A stretch of DNA of 64,000 nucleotides from Amaricoccus sp. (GCF_017993425.1 NZ_JAGOMQ010000004.1:105921-169920); one strand, 5' to 3'. Counted from the stretch's first letter, positions 34,547-43,500 are shown. Program-made: numbers and translations. The notes: generated from the sequence alone by a model not told the origin.

Positions 34547-34570
34547 AACCCGGCTGGAATCCGGCTTGCC
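34547..34570 (+). repeat. unoccupied relative of the MITE copy 2 insertion site
   Basis: ACCCGGCTGGAATCCGGCTT matches the sequence spanning the MITE insertion at 13.5 kb once the element and one target duplicate are removed: there it reads ACGCGGCTGGAATCCGGCTT, one mismatch. A poly-A/CGG segment lies upstream in both places. A short stem (CCGG-CTTG-CCGG) then five Ts follows at 34561-34577, so this may also be a weak terminator after moaB. Confidence 0.65.
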
Positions 34571-34688
34571 GGTTTTTAACGGGCGGTGACGAACGGGCGA
34601 CGGCGGCGGTGGCGGTTACGCTTTGGCAAGGCTCGCCCGCGACAGTCCGGGCGCGGCCGCGCGGGCCGCGGCGGCGGGCGAGGCGGCG

Positions 34689-35141
34689 ATGCTCTGGCTG
34701 ATGGCGGCGGCGATCGGGCTCTTGCTGTGTGCCGCGGCGAGCGACGTGGCGACGCGGCGCATCCCGAACCGGCTGACCGCGGCGCTGGCGCTCGTCGGCG
34801 TGGCGCGCCTCGCGGCGGGGCTCGCGGCCGGGGGCGGCTGGGCCGACCCGGCGCTCGACCTCGCGGCGGCGGGGGCGGTGCTCGCGCTCGGGGCGGCCGG
34901 GTTCGCGGCGGGCGCGATCGGCGGCGGCGACGTGAAGCTCGCGGCGGCGGCGGCGCTGTGGCTCGGGGCGGGGGCGGTGGGGACGTTTCTCGCGTTCAGC
35001 GCGCTGGCGGGCGGCGTCCTCGCGGCGGCCTATCTCGGCCTCGGCGTCCTGGGCCGCCGGGCAGGGCGCCCTGCCCCGACGCTTCCCTACGGCGTGGCGC
35101 TCGCCGCCGGCGGGCTCGCGGCGACGCTGCACCTCGGTTGA
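34689..35141 (+). CDS. small prepilin peptidase (A24 family, CpaA/TadV-like)
   Basis: 150 aa, about five membrane helices. The two catalytic aspartates are visible: Asp19 in ASDVATRRIPN and Asp81 in GGGDVKL. TadV/CpaA-type peptidases mature Flp prepilins. The N-terminal methylase domain of PilD is absent, normal for this class. No flp/tad genes are adjacent. ATG 34689 selected because it begins the first helix. Confidence 0.85.
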   Translation: MLWLMAAAIGLLLCAAASDVATRRIPNRLTAALALVGVARLAAGLAAGGGWADPALDLAAAGAVLALGAAGFAAGAIGGGDVKLAAAAALWLGAGAVGTFLAFSALAGGVLAAAYLGLGVLGRRAGRPAPTLPYGVALAAGGLAATLHLG

Positions 35142-35155
35142 CCGGCGGCGCGGCC

Positions 35156-35443
35156 TCAGGCGGCCCGGTCGAGGAAGCGGACGCCGGCGATGCCCTCGCC
35201 GCGGTGGCAGACGGCCACCTCGTAGCTCGAGCCGTCGTCGATGCGCAGCTGGAAGCGGTCGGGGATCATCAGCGCCGCGGGCGCGCGCAGCCGCGCGCCG
35301 CCGGACGAGATGTCGAGCACCACGCAATCGATCACGCCGTGCCCCTTGCGGAACACGATCCGTCCCCGCCGCAGCATCCGCCGCCGCTCCGCCTGCCGCC
35401 GCTCCTCGCCCATCCCCGCGATCCCGAAACCACGGCGCGCCAC
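35156..35443 (-). CDS. PilZ domain protein
   Basis: 95 aa; or 85 aa if started at ATG 35413. PilZ pattern: RRQAERRRMLRRG (the RxxxR part of the c-di-GMP switch) and VVLDISSGGARLRAP (D/N-x-S-x-x-G). Likely a cyclic-di-GMP receptor or effector. Convergent with the prepilin peptidase gene (14 bp), which suggests but does not show a link to surface attachment. Confidence 0.82.
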   Translation of the reverse strand: MARRGFGIAGMGEERRQAERRRMLRRGRIVFRKGHGVIDCVVLDISSGGARLRAPAALMIPDRFQLRIDDGSSYEVAVCHRGEGIAGVRFLDRAA

Positions 35444-35688
35444 GCGCCACGGGAGGACATGCTACGCCGCCGTCGCGCGGGCGCAATCGCGCGGCGGTTA
35501 AGGGGTTAAGGGCGGGTTCAGCTCGGGGTGGAAGATACGGGCGTCGCGGGCTTGTGGCGGCTGCGGGGAAGGGGCATCGTTCAGGTCAGGCAGGGCGGAG
35601 GCGGACGAGGCCTCCGGGCGATCGCCGGACCTCCCCCTACTACGTCCGACGCCCTGCCCCATGCTTTCCGCACGAGCTTTCGGGGTCC

Positions 35689-35763
35689 TGGTGGGCCAGC
35701 GGGGATTCGAACCCCGGACCTACTGATTAAGAGTCAGCTGCTCTACCACTGAGCTACTGGCCC
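35689..35763 (-). tRNA. tRNA-Lys (CUU)
   Basis: Cloverleaf on the minus strand: acceptor GGGCCAG paired with CTGGCCC, D arm GCTC...GAGC, anticodon arm GCTGA-CTCTTAA-TCAGT giving anticodon CUU, T arm CGGGG-TTCGAAT-CCCCG, discriminator A and an encoded CCA (35689-35691). Confidence 0.96.
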
Positions 35764-35855
35764 AGGACCGTCGGACGCCCGCGAGGGCACGGCGCTGCGG
35801 GTATGGCAAGGGCCGGACGCTGTCAACCCGGGATCGCGAAGGGGGGTCGGGAGGT

Positions 35856-35931
35856 TGGTGAGCCCGACAGGATTCGAACCTGTGACCCACTGATTAAAAG
35901 TCAGTTGCTCTACCGACTGAGCTACGGGCCC
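35856..35931 (-). tRNA. tRNA-Lys (UUU)
   Basis: Minus strand: acceptor GGGCCCG with CGGGCTC (one G-U pair), D arm GCTC-AGTCGGTA-GAGC, anticodon loop CTTTTAA giving UUU, T arm ACAGG-TTCGAAT-CCTGT, encoded CCA. Lies 92 bp from the other tRNA-Lys; the two cover both lysine codons. Confidence 0.96.
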
Positions 35932-36038
35932 GACCCGTGCGGTGTTAGGGTCGCAGTTCCGACCGGTCAAGCCGGTTTCGGCGGCCCGGAGGCGGCGCGC
36001 CCTTGGACGGGGCGGGAGGCGCTCCGTATATAGCGGCG

Positions 36039-36887
36039 ATGGACGGCGATTCTCGCGACCTGCGGTTCCTGAAGATGCACGGGCTCGGCAACGACTTCGT
36101 GGTCGTCGACGCGCGCGGGCGCGCCGACCCGGTGACGCCGGCGCTGGCGCGGGCGCTCGGCGACCGGCGGCGCGGCGTGGGCTTCGACCAGCTCGCGGTA
36201 ATCCGCGACGCGGGCGACGGGGCGGACGCGGAAATCGACTTCTGGAACGCCGACGGCTCGCGGGCGGCGGCCTGCGGCAACGCCACGCGCTGCGTGGCGC
36301 GGCTCCTGATGGCGGAGAGCGGGGCCGAGGCGCTGCGGCTGCGGACCGGGCGCGGGCTCCTGCTCGCCGAGGCGGCGGGCGGCGGGCTGATCCGGGTCAA
36401 CATGGGCGCGCCGCAGGAGGCCTGGGACGAGATCCCGCTGGCGCGGGCGGTGGAGCTCGACGCGCTGCCGCTCGACGTCGTGCCGGGGGCGCCGCCCTCG
36501 GCGGTGGGGATGGGCAACCCGCATTGCGTCTTCGTGGTGGCGGACGCGGAGGCGGTGGACCTCGCGGGGCTGGGGCCGCGCGTGGAGCATGATCCGCTGT
36601 TCCCGGAGCGGACCAATGTCGAGTTCGTGCAGGTGATCGACCGCGAGACGGTGCGGATGCGGGTCTGGGAGCGCGGCGGGATGATCACCCAGGCCTGCGG
36701 CTCGGGGGCCTGCGCCGCGGCGGTGGTGACGGCGCGGCGGGGGCTGACCGGGCGGCGGGTGAATGTGCGGCTCGACGGGGGCGATCTCGGGATCGACTGG
36801 CGCGAGGACGGCGTGTGGATGACCGGGCCGGCGGCGCTGGTCTACGAGGGCCGGGTCGCGCCGGAGCTGATGGCGGCGCCGGCATGA
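36039..36887 (+). CDS. dapF: diaminopimelate epimerase
   Basis: 282 aa. Converts LL- to meso-diaminopimelate for lysine and peptidoglycan synthesis. The two catalytic Cys are present in [11 protein letters not shown] and [13 protein letters not shown]; also [13 protein letters not shown] at the N-terminus and [11 protein letters not shown]. Start ATG 36039 ([15 protein letters not shown]). The stop overlaps the first ATG of the following frame (ATGA at 36884-36887), upstream of the repeat array. Confidence 0.96.
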   Translation: MDGDSRDLRFLKMHGLGNDFVVVDARGRADPVTPALARALGDRRRGVGFDQLAVIRDAGDGADAEIDFWNADGSRAAACGNATRCVARLLMAESGAEALRLRTGRGLLLAEAAGGGLIRVNMGAPQEAWDEIPLARAVELDALPLDVVPGAPPSAVGMGNPHCVFVVADAEAVDLAGLGPRVEHDPLFPERTNVEFVQVIDRETVRMRVWERGGMITQACGSGACAAAVVTARRGLTGRRVNVRLDGGDLGIDWREDGVWMTGPAALVYEGRVAPELMAAPA

Positions 36888-37320
36888 GCGCGGCGGAGAT
36901 CGGGGCCGCCGGCCCTGTCCGGGGCGCCGGCATGAGCCCGGCTGAGGCCGGGAACGCCGGTCCGGTCCGGGGCGCGGGCGCAGGGGAGGTCCGGACCGCC
37001 GGGCCTGACCGGGGCGTCGGCGTGGGCGCCGCGGAGGTCGGTGTCGCAGGCGCTGTCCGGAGCGCCGGCGTGCGCGCGGCGGAGGGCGGAACCGGTCCTG
37101 TCCGGGGCGCCGGCGTGGGCGCTGCGGAGGTGGGGACCGGCCCCGTCCGAAGCGCCGGCGTGGGCGCTGCGGAGGTGGGGACCGGCCCCGTCCGAGGCGC
37201 CGGCGTGGGCGCCGCGCCGGTCGGGACCGCCGGGCCTGACCGGGGCGTCGGCGCAGGGGCTGCGCCGGGCGGGACCGCCGTCGCGGCTCCAGGCGCCGGC
37301 ATGGGCGCGGCGAAGGTCGA
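36875..37320 (+). repeat. 42-48 bp minisatellite between dapF and the conserved mtaB start
   Basis: About nine in-frame units encoding 14-16 residues each, e.g. [47 protein letters not shown]. Each unit resembles the true start context GGCGCCGGCATGGGCGCGGC at 37292-37311, and the dapF/mtaB junction copy at 36875 (GGCGCCGGCATGAGCGCGGC) is almost the same. The units thus look like tandem copies of the start-codon region itself. Confidence 0.85.
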
Positions 37321-38554
37321 GACGTTCGGCTGCCGGCTCAACGCCTACGAGAGCGAGGCGATGCGCGGCCTTGCGGAGCGGGCGGGGCTCGGCGAGGCGG
37401 TGGTGGTCAACACCTGCGCCGTGACCGCGGAGGCGGTGCGGCAGGCGCGCCAGCGCATCCGGCGGCTGCGGCGGGAGCGGCCGGAGGCGCGGATCCTCGT
37501 CACCGGCTGTGCGGCGCAGACCGAGCCGGGGACGTTCGCGGCGATGCCGGAGGTCGACGGCGTGCTCGGCAACGCCGAGAAGCTGCGGCCGGAGGTCTGG
37601 GCGCGGCTGGCGGCGGGCGCGGGGGCGCGGGTCGAGGTCGGCGACGTGATGGCCGAGCGCGCGGCGCCGGCGCCGCTGGTCGACGGGCTGGGGACGCGGG
37701 CGCGGGCCTATGTGCAGGTGCAGAACGGCTGCGACCATCGCTGCACGTTCTGCGTGATCCCCTACGGGCGGGGCAACTCGCGGAGCGTGCCGGCGGCGAC
37801 GGTCGTCGAGCAGGTGGTCCGGCTGGTCGGGCGCGGGTTCAACGAGGTGGTGCTGACCGGGGTGGACCTGACGAGCTGGGGGGCCGACCTCGACGGCGCG
37901 CCGCGGCTCGGGGACCTGGTGGCGGCGGTCTTGCGGGCGGCGCCGGACTTGCCGCGGCTGCGGCTGTCGTCGATCGACTCGGTCGAGGTCGACCCGCGGC
38001 TGATGGAGGCGATCGCCGGCGAGAAGCGGCTGATGCCGCACCTGCACCTGTCGTTGCAGGCGGGGGACGACCTGATCCTGAAGCGGATGAAGCGCCGGCA
38101 CTTGCGCGACCACGCCATCGCCTTCTGCGCCGAGGCGCGGGCGGCGCGGCCGGACGTGGTGTTCGGGGCGGACCTGATCGCCGGGTTCCCGACGGAGACC
38201 GAGGCGGCGTTCGAGAACACGCTGCGGCTGGTCGAGGAATGCGGGCTGACCTGGCTGCACGTCTTCCCGTTCAGCCCGCGGGCCGGGGTTCCGGCGGCGC
38301 GGATGCCGCAGGTGGCGCCTGCGGTGGCCCGGGAGCGGGCCGAGCGGCTGCGGGCGGTCGGGGCGGCGCGGGCGGCGGCGCATCTGGAGGGCCTGCGCGG
38401 GGCGCGGGTGCGGCTGCTGATGGAGCGGCCGGACCTGGGGCGGACGGAGGGTTTCGCGCCGGCGCGGCTCGCGGCGCCGGCGCGGCCGGGGACGATCGTC
38501 GAGGCCCGGATCGTCGGGGCCGAGGCGGGGGCGCTGCTGGCGCGCGCCGCCTGA
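36884..38554 (+). CDS. mtaB: tRNA-t6A37 methylthiotransferase MtaB with repeat-expanded N-terminus
   Basis: 556 aa from the ATG at 36884, or 417 aa from ATG 37301, which fits the usual family length. Conserved part: [17 protein letters not shown] (MTTase domain, first Cys), [11 protein letters not shown] and [13 protein letters not shown] (cluster Cys), radical-[20 protein letters not shown] (CxxxCxxC), and a C-terminal TRAM-like region. Adds the 2-methylthio group to t6A37 of tRNA. The first 139 codons are tandem Gly/Ala/Val repeats absent from the family. The 36884 start keeps ATGA coupling to dapF; either start is possible. Confidence 0.9.
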   Translation: MSAAEIGAAGPVRGAGMSPAEAGNAGPVRGAGAGEVRTAGPDRGVGVGAAEVGVAGAVRSAGVRAAEGGTGPVRGAGVGAAEVGTGPVRSAGVGAAEVGTGPVRGAGVGAAPVGTAGPDRGVGAGAAPGGTAVAAPGAGMGAAKVETFGCRLNAYESEAMRGLAERAGLGEAVVVNTCAVTAEAVRQARQRIRRLRRERPEARILVTGCAAQTEPGTFAAMPEVDGVLGNAEKLRPEVWARLAAGAGARVEVGDVMAERAAPAPLVDGLGTRARAYVQVQNGCDHRCTFCVIPYGRGNSRSVPAATVVEQVVRLVGRGFNEVVLTGVDLTSWGADLDGAPRLGDLVAAVLRAAPDLPRLRLSSIDSVEVDPRLMEAIAGEKRLMPHLHLSLQAGDDLILKRMKRRHLRDHAIAFCAEARAARPDVVFGADLIAGFPTETEAAFENTLRLVEECGLTWLHVFPFSPRAGVPAARMPQVAPAVARERAERLRAVGAARAAAHLEGLRGARVRLLMERPDLGRTEGFAPARLAAPARPGTIVEARIVGAEAGALLARAA

Positions 38555-38682
38555 GCGGGGCGCGCCTGCCGCGCGAGCGCGGGCGCCTCACCCGGCTAAC
38601 ACGCGTGTTAGCGAGGCCAAGGCATTGAAACAGTTGCGCTATTTCTGAGCTGTCAACCCTTTGGTCACGAAGGTTGATGGCG

Positions 38683-38856
38683 TCAGAGGCAGACCCCGTG
38701 AACGACGCGGCCGCCGGAGCCGCCGTCGTCGCAGTGCGCGCCGTCGTCCGGGCCGGAGGAGCAGGCGGCCGCCAGCGCCAGCGCGACGACGCCGAGCGCG
38801 AGACGGAGCCGGGCGGCGCCGGGCGCGCGGGCGGTGGCGGGAGCGGATGGTTTCAC
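38683..38856 (-). CDS. small lipoprotein, 57 aa
   Basis: GTG start at 38856 with GAGGAG 8 nt upstream. Hydrophobic helix (ALGVVALALAAACSS) with lipobox ALAAAC, then a short Gly/Asp-rich tail with two further Cys (HCDDGGSGG, HGVCL). Lies 17 bp after the GNAT gene stop on the same strand. Function unknown; too short for most pipelines. Confidence 0.6.
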   Translation of the reverse strand: MKPSAPATARAPGAARLRLALGVVALALAAACSSGPDDGAHCDDGGSGGRVVHGVCL

Positions 38857-38873
38857 GGGCGGCTCCTCGGGGC

Positions 38874-39569
38874 TCAGCGGTCGATGCGGTAGTGGTAGCG
38901 CGCCGCCTCGCGCATCCCAAGCCCGGCGTAAAGCGCGCGGGCCGGGGCGTTGTCGCCGGCGACGGCGAGGGCGAGCGTGGAGGCGCCGCGCTCGGCGCCC
39001 CAGGCCGCGGCGGCGCGGGTGAGGATCGCGCCGAGCCCGCGGCGGCGGCAGGCCGGCAGCACGGCCAGCGCGTGGATCATCACGACGCCGCCGTGGAGGC
39101 CGACGAAGGCCGCGGCGCCGAGCGTCTGGTCGCTGCGGCCGAGGAGCCAGGCCTTGGGAGACCGCGCGCGGTCCATCACGGCGCGGCGGCCGGGGCCGAT
39201 GCCCGCCTCCTGCCAGAGCGCGGCCATGCAGGCGAGCGGCGCCTGGCAGTCGATCGCCTCCTCCGGCGCCGGGCCGCCGGCGATCGCTTCGGCCGGGCCG
39301 ACCAGCATCAGCGAGGGGTCGGCGACGGCGTAGCCCTCGGCGGCCAGCGCGGCGTCGAGCTCGTCCTCGCCGGCGCGGACCATGACGAGGCAGGGCTGGC
39401 CCCAGTCGCGCATGACCGCGGCGAGCGCGGCGGTCCCGTCGAAGGGTCCGTCGAGCGTCGCGCAGGACACCCGCTTGCCGCCGCCCTCGCCGCGGCGGGC
39501 GAGCCAGGGGCCGACGCGGCGGGTCTCCGCGGCGGGCCAAGTGTGGGCGAGGGCGTCGAAGGGATCCAT
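38874..39569 (-). CDS. GNAT family N-acetyltransferase
   Basis: 231 aa. C-terminal GNAT domain with motif A MIHALAVLPACRRRGLGAIL and motif B LALAVAGDNAPARALYAGLG; the N-terminal ~120 residues resemble a degenerate second GNAT-like half. Acceptor unknown. The ATG at 39569 overlaps the stop of the FAD oxidase gene (ATGA), so it belongs to the same operon. Confidence 0.82.
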   Translation of the reverse strand: MDPFDALAHTWPAAETRRVGPWLARRGEGGGKRVSCATLDGPFDGTAALAAVMRDWGQPCLVMVRAGEDELDAALAAEGYAVADPSLMLVGPAEAIAGGPAPEEAIDCQAPLACMAALWQEAGIGPGRRAVMDRARSPKAWLLGRSDQTLGAAAFVGLHGGVVMIHALAVLPACRRRGLGAILTRAAAAWGAERGASTLALAVAGDNAPARALYAGLGMREAARYHYRIDR

Positions 39570-40720
39570 CAGATGACGGCCTCCTCGGGGAAGGGCTGCG
39601 CCGCCGCCACGCGGGCGTAGCCGAGCGGGGAGAGGTCGAGGCTGCGGTAGCCGCCGCAGGCGACCAGCTCGGCGAGGCCGCGGCCGATCGCCGGGGCCTG
39701 CTGGAGGCCGTGGCCGGAGAAGCCGTTGGCGAAGTGGAAGTTGGCGACCTCCGGGTGCGGGCCGACCACCGCGTTGGCGTCGAGGAGGCACATGTCGTAG
39801 TGGCCGGCCCAGAACCCGGTGAGCTTCGCCGCCTCGAAGGCGGGGACCCGGGCGGCGAGCGTCGGCCAGAGGGTGTCCTCCCACTCGGCGTGGCGGGGCT
39901 CGAAGTCGTCGGGGGCGACCTCGGGGTCCGGGTCGGGGACGCCGCCGGCGATGAAGCAGGCGCCCTCGGGGCGGAACCAGACGCCGCTCGGGTCGATGGT
40001 CAGCGGCAGCCGCTCGGGGGGCGGCGCGGCGGCGGCGAAGGCGAAGACGGTGCGCTTGCGCCGCTCGACCGGCAGGGCGAGGCCGGCCATGGCGGCGACG
40101 TCCGCCCCGCGGCCGCCCGTGGCGTTGACGAAGGCCCCGCAGGGAATGGTCGCGCCGCCGGCAAGGCGGGCGGCGACGACGCGGCCGCCGCGGAGGTCGA
40201 GGCCGGCGACGGCGTCGCGCAGGGTCTCGACGCCGCCGGCCCTCGCCTCGGCGCGGTAGGCGGCGAGGAGGCCCATGCCGTCGAACCAGCCCTCGCCCGC
40301 GCGACCGAGGGCGCCGAGGCGGAGGTCCGAGGTGGCGAGGGAGGGGAAGCGGGCGGCGAGGGCGTGGGGGTCGAGGAGGGCGATCTCGGCGCCGCCGCCG
40401 GCCTGGGCGGCGTGGCGGCGGCGGAGCGTGGCCTCCCCGGCCTCGGTGGCGGCAAGGTGGAGGTAGCCGTTCTCGTGGAAGTCGAGGCCGCTGGCGCGGA
40501 TCTGGGCGAGGCCGTAGGCGGAGATCGCGACGTTGAGCGGGTTGGAGAATTGCCGGCGGATGCCGCTCGCCGAGAGGGCGGTGGCGGCGCGGGCGAAGCT
40601 CGGGTCGGGCTCGACCACGACGACGCGGCCGGGGAAGCCGAGCGCGACGAGATGGGCCGCGACCGAGCTGCCGACGACGGCGCCGCCGGCGATGAGGACG
40701 TCGGCGGCGCGCTCAGCCAT
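39569..40720 (-). CDS. FAD-dependent oxidoreductase (DAO/glycine oxidase family)
   Basis: 383 aa. N-terminal dinucleotide fold VLIAGGAVVGSSVAAHL (GxxxxG variant of GxGxxG), FAD second motif VVVVEPDP, C-terminal GFWAGHYDMCLLDANAVVGP and FANGFSGHGLQQAPAIGRGL, the usual flavin-site end of DAO enzymes. Oxidises a secondary or primary amine, substrate unknown. Overlaps the upstream epimerase-type gene by 8 bp and the downstream GNAT gene by 1 bp. Confidence 0.87.
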   Translation of the reverse strand: MAERAADVLIAGGAVVGSSVAAHLVALGFPGRVVVVEPDPSFARAATALSASGIRRQFSNPLNVAISAYGLAQIRASGLDFHENGYLHLAATEAGEATLRRRHAAQAGGGAEIALLDPHALAARFPSLATSDLRLGALGRAGEGWFDGMGLLAAYRAEARAGGVETLRDAVAGLDLRGGRVVAARLAGGATIPCGAFVNATGGRGADVAAMAGLALPVERRKRTVFAFAAAAPPPERLPLTIDPSGVWFRPEGACFIAGGVPDPDPEVAPDDFEPRHAEWEDTLWPTLAARVPAFEAAKLTGFWAGHYDMCLLDANAVVGPHPEVANFHFANGFSGHGLQQAPAIGRGLAELVACGGYRSLDLSPLGYARVAAAQPFPEEAVI

Positions 40721-41519
40721 CGTCGGGGTGGCCGGTGGCGGCGAAGGAGCCGCCGACGACGCGGGTCGCGACGGCGCGCGGGTCGGGGCGGGGGACGCCG
40801 GCGAGAACCTCGGCGATATGGGGGTCGGCGCTGTCCTGCGGGCGGAAGCCGATATGGCCGGCATGGGCGTTCGAGACGGCGCGGGCGGCGTTGTCGGAGG
40901 TTCCGTAGATGATCGAGAAGCCGACCCGGGGCGCGGTCAGCGCCGCCGTGGTCAGGCGGACGCAATCGGCGAAGGAGAGCCAGGACCACAGCATCCGGCG
41001 GTCGCGGGGCGCGTCGAAGCAGGAGCAGATGCGCAGGCAGACGCTCTCCACCCCGAACTTGTCCCAGTAGAGGCTGGCGAGGTCCTCCACGAAGGTCTTG
41101 GAGAGGCCGTAGAAGGTGTCCGGGCGGTGGAGGACGCGGGTGTCGGGGACGTCCTCGACGGGGGCGAAGCCGACGGCGTGGATCGAGCTCGCGTAGACGA
41201 CGCGGCGGGCGCCGTGGAGGCGGGCGCCCTCGTACATGTGGTAGGCCCCGGGCAGGACGTCGGTCATCAGCTCGTCGAAGCCGATCTCGCGGGGGTGGCC
41301 GGCGAAGTGGACGATGGCGTCGCAGTCGCGGGTGGCCTCGATGGCCGCGTCGCGGTCGGCGAGGTCGAGGCGGAGGAGCTCCTCGTGGGGGGCGGCGGCG
41401 CCGAGGTCCCTGACGTCGATGAGGCGGAGGCGGCGGGCGAGCGGCGCGAGGCCGCGGCGCAGGTGGGCGCCGAGGCTGCCGGCGGCGCCGGTGATCAGGA
41501 TGCGCTCGAAGTCGGGCAT
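40713..41519 (-). CDS. NAD-dependent epimerase/dehydratase, uronate dehydrogenase-like
   Basis: 268 aa short-chain dehydrogenase. Rossmann motif ILITGAAGSLGAHLRRGLAP, catalytic YGLSK with upstream Ser in VVYASSIHAVGF, and CLRICSCFDAP. Length and motifs match uronate dehydrogenases (oxidation of glucuronate/galacturonate to the lactone). First gene of a run with a DAO-type oxidase and a GNAT; a uronate or sugar-acid catabolic link is possible but unproven. Confidence 0.8.
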   Translation of the reverse strand: MPDFERILITGAAGSLGAHLRRGLAPLARRLRLIDVRDLGAAAPHEELLRLDLADRDAAIEATRDCDAIVHFAGHPREIGFDELMTDVLPGAYHMYEGARLHGARRVVYASSIHAVGFAPVEDVPDTRVLHRPDTFYGLSKTFVEDLASLYWDKFGVESVCLRICSCFDAPRDRRMLWSWLSFADCVRLTTAALTAPRVGFSIIYGTSDNAARAVSNAHAGHIGFRPQDSADPHIAEVLAGVPRPDPRAVATRVVGGSFAATGHPDDG

Positions 41520-41897
41520 GGGTCGGCCTCCGCTGGCGGCAGCGCGCAGAGCACCACAAACCGCGGGGCGATGGTAGGGGGCTCGGGGGCGGCTTGCGTC
41601 GAGGCCCGGGGGGGGATCGCGGGAGCGGGCCGGGGGACGGCCTCTCCCCGCGGGCGGCGCGCCTGCGGGGAGACGCCGCGGCGCCTGGATCACGCGCCAG
41701 GGTCTGGCGGGTTCGCAGGAGCGGGCCGGGCCTCTCCCCCGCGGGGCTCCCGAAGCGCGGGCCGGCGGATCACGCCGGGTCCGGCGGGATCGCCGGGGGA
41801 CGGGCCGGGGGACGGGCGTCCCGGTTCGCGGCGGGCGCGCTTGAAGCGCGGGGCGGCGCGGGATACCACCCCGGCGAGGCCGGAGGGAGAGGCGGGC
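41520..41897. other. 378-bp intergenic region with imperfect ~75-bp GC repeats
   Basis: No gene. Three imperfect units begin near 41612, 41688 and 41768 (GGATC, then GGAGCGGGCCGGG or GGGGGACGGGCCGGG, then CTCTCCCC-like strings). No FMN-riboswitch consensus is visible upstream of ribE. The end carries the ribE ribosome-binding site GGAGGGAGAGG. Confidence 0.5.
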
Positions 41898-42515
41898 ATG
41901 TTCACCGGGATCGTCACCGCGGTGGGGCGGGTCGAGCGGATCGAGGACCGGGGCGACCTGCGGGCGCGGATCGGCTGCGCCTATGCGCCGGAGACGATCG
42001 CGATCGGGGCGTCGATCGCCTGCGACGGGGTGTGCCTGACGGTGGTGGACCGGGGCCCGGGGCCGATGGGCGGCTGGTTCGACGTCGACGTCTCGGCGGA
42101 GACGGTGTCGAGGACCAACATCCGGGCCGGCCGGGCGCCCTGGGCGGCGGGGCGGCGGGTGAACCTCGAGCGGGCGCTCCGGGTCGGCGACGAGCTCGGC
42201 GGGCACATCGTCTCGGGGCATGTCGACGGGCTGGCCGAGGTGCTGGGGCTGACGCCGGAGGGCGACAGCGCCCGCATCCGCCTGCGGGCGCCGGCGGGGC
42301 TGGCGCGGTTCATCGCGCCGAAGGGGTCGGTCGCGCTGAACGGCACCTCGCTGACGGTGAACGAGGTGGCGGGGACGGAGTTCGGGATCAACGTGATCCC
42401 GCATACCCGGGCGGTGACCACCTGGGGCGAGGTCTCCGCGGGCGACCTCGTCAACCTCGAGGTGGACACGCTGGCCCGCTACGTCGCCCGGCTGGAGGAG
42501 AGCGCCGCGGCGTGA
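41898..42515 (+). CDS. ribE: riboflavin synthase alpha subunit
   Basis: 205 aa, two lumazine-binding barrels: MFTGIVTAVGRVERI at the start of the first and LGGHIVSGHVDGLAEVLGLT opening the second, with SLTVNEVAGTEFGINVIPHT. Dismutes two lumazines to riboflavin. Start ATG 41898 with GGAGGGAGAGG upstream. No other rib genes adjacent. Confidence 0.96.
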   Translation: MFTGIVTAVGRVERIEDRGDLRARIGCAYAPETIAIGASIACDGVCLTVVDRGPGPMGGWFDVDVSAETVSRTNIRAGRAPWAAGRRVNLERALRVGDELGGHIVSGHVDGLAEVLGLTPEGDSARIRLRAPAGLARFIAPKGSVALNGTSLTVNEVAGTEFGINVIPHTRAVTTWGEVSAGDLVNLEVDTLARYVARLEESAAA

Positions 42516-42595
42516 GGTTCGGCGCCGCCGCGGGGGCGGCAGAATGCCCCACAGCGCGACGCCGGTCAATCTACTGAAATTGCGCGATAATCAGA

Positions 42596-42649
42596 GTATC
42601 CACAGTTTATGCGCAGGCTTATGTACAGGCTTGCCCACAGTTTCCACCG
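42596..42649 (+). other. phased cluster of DnaA-box-like nonamers
   Basis: Consecutive sites resembling TTATCCACA: GTATCCACA (42596), TTATGCGCA (42607), TTATGTACA (42619), TTGCCCACA (42631), TTTCCACCG (42641). Spacing is 10-12 bp, about one helical turn, and an AT-rich stretch (CTACTGAAATTGCGCGATAA) precedes. Only the first is within one mismatch of consensus. Confidence 0.4.
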
Positions 42650-42683
42650 CTTCCTTCCGGCTTAGCGGATCTTCCATCGGCAA

Positions 42684-42718
42684 GTCCGCCCGCGCCTGCC
42701 GGTCAGGCGCGGGCGGAC
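42684..42718. terminator. strong hairpin between ribE and the secreted-protein gene
   Basis: Stem GTCCGCCCGCGCCTG with CAGGCGCGGGCGGAC, 15 bp perfect, loop CCGGT. Lies between convergent genes and could stop transcription from both sides; no long T tract. Confidence 0.6.
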
Positions 42719-42944
42719 CTGCCCGGCCTGGATGCCGGGGCGCTCCCCGTGCCGGAGCGCACAACTCCCCGGCAGCTCCATCCCGTGATTGTGCTTCATC
42801 GTTTGCCGCACGGGTGCGGGATCTTCCGCCCCTCCGCGACGGCAGGGGCTGACCTTTCGACTTTCTGGCTCCGTGCTTGTCGGCGACCGCCCGATCATCC
42901 CCTGGGCCAATCTCCCGGCCGCCCGGACCGCGGAGAGGGTGTCG

Positions 42945-43427
42945 CTACATCGCCTGCCGCTTCCAGCGCCCCGTCTTCGTCCCCATTCCCTGGTTCTCGC
43001 CGCTGCGGATCGAGGAGAACCAGGTCGTCGTGATTGCATGCTCGCCGGTGATGCCTGCGAACTTGCCGGTTCCTCCGGTCAGCTTCCCTCGACCCGCGCC
43101 TCCTTCCTCGGTCACGTCCTCGAACAGGAGGTCGCCGTCCGCGTCCGCAAGCGTGCAGGCGCCCGTCGACGTCCAGTCCTCGCCTTGCATCAGCCCCAGA
43201 AGCAGGCACCGTCCCGCCAGCTTGTCGAAGGGCTCCGAGCCGTTCGTCACCACCAGATGCGCCTCGGTGACGACGACGCTGCCCCCTTCAGGCGCGGGGA
43301 TGCTCGAGAGGTCCACGCTGCTCCAGCTGAAGTCCGCCTTGATGTCGCCCTCCATGGGCCTGGCGTCCTCCGCCAGAACAGGCAGGGCGAACGCCACGAC
43401 CAGGACGGCGAGCGGGATCGTGTTCAT
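42945..43427 (-). CDS. secreted protein of unknown function
   Basis: 160 aa. Signal peptide MNTIPLAVLVVAFALPVLA with cleavage before EDARP. The mature part has alternating beta segments and a conserved-looking GGTGKFAGITGEHAITTTWF near the C-terminus, reminiscent of allene-oxide-cyclase/dirigent-like barrel proteins (G-x-G-x-F-x-G-x-x-G). AGGAGAG precedes ATG 43427. No function assigned. Confidence 0.65.
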   Translation of the reverse strand: MNTIPLAVLVVAFALPVLAEDARPMEGDIKADFSWSSVDLSSIPAPEGGSVVVTEAHLVVTNGSEPFDKLAGRCLLLGLMQGEDWTSTGACTLADADGDLLFEDVTEEGGAGRGKLTGGTGKFAGITGEHAITTTWFSSIRSGENQGMGTKTGRWKRQAM

Positions 43428-43500
43428 GCTGTCTCTCCTCCGGTTCTTCCGCGCCGCCGGGCATGTTATGCTCGGAGGCGTCGGCGTTGGGGGGCGGACG

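Noticed and set aside
41520..41897. FMN riboswitch upstream of ribE
   Set aside because: The conserved RFN consensus helices and AGGG-type core are not found; only GC-rich imperfect repeats are present.
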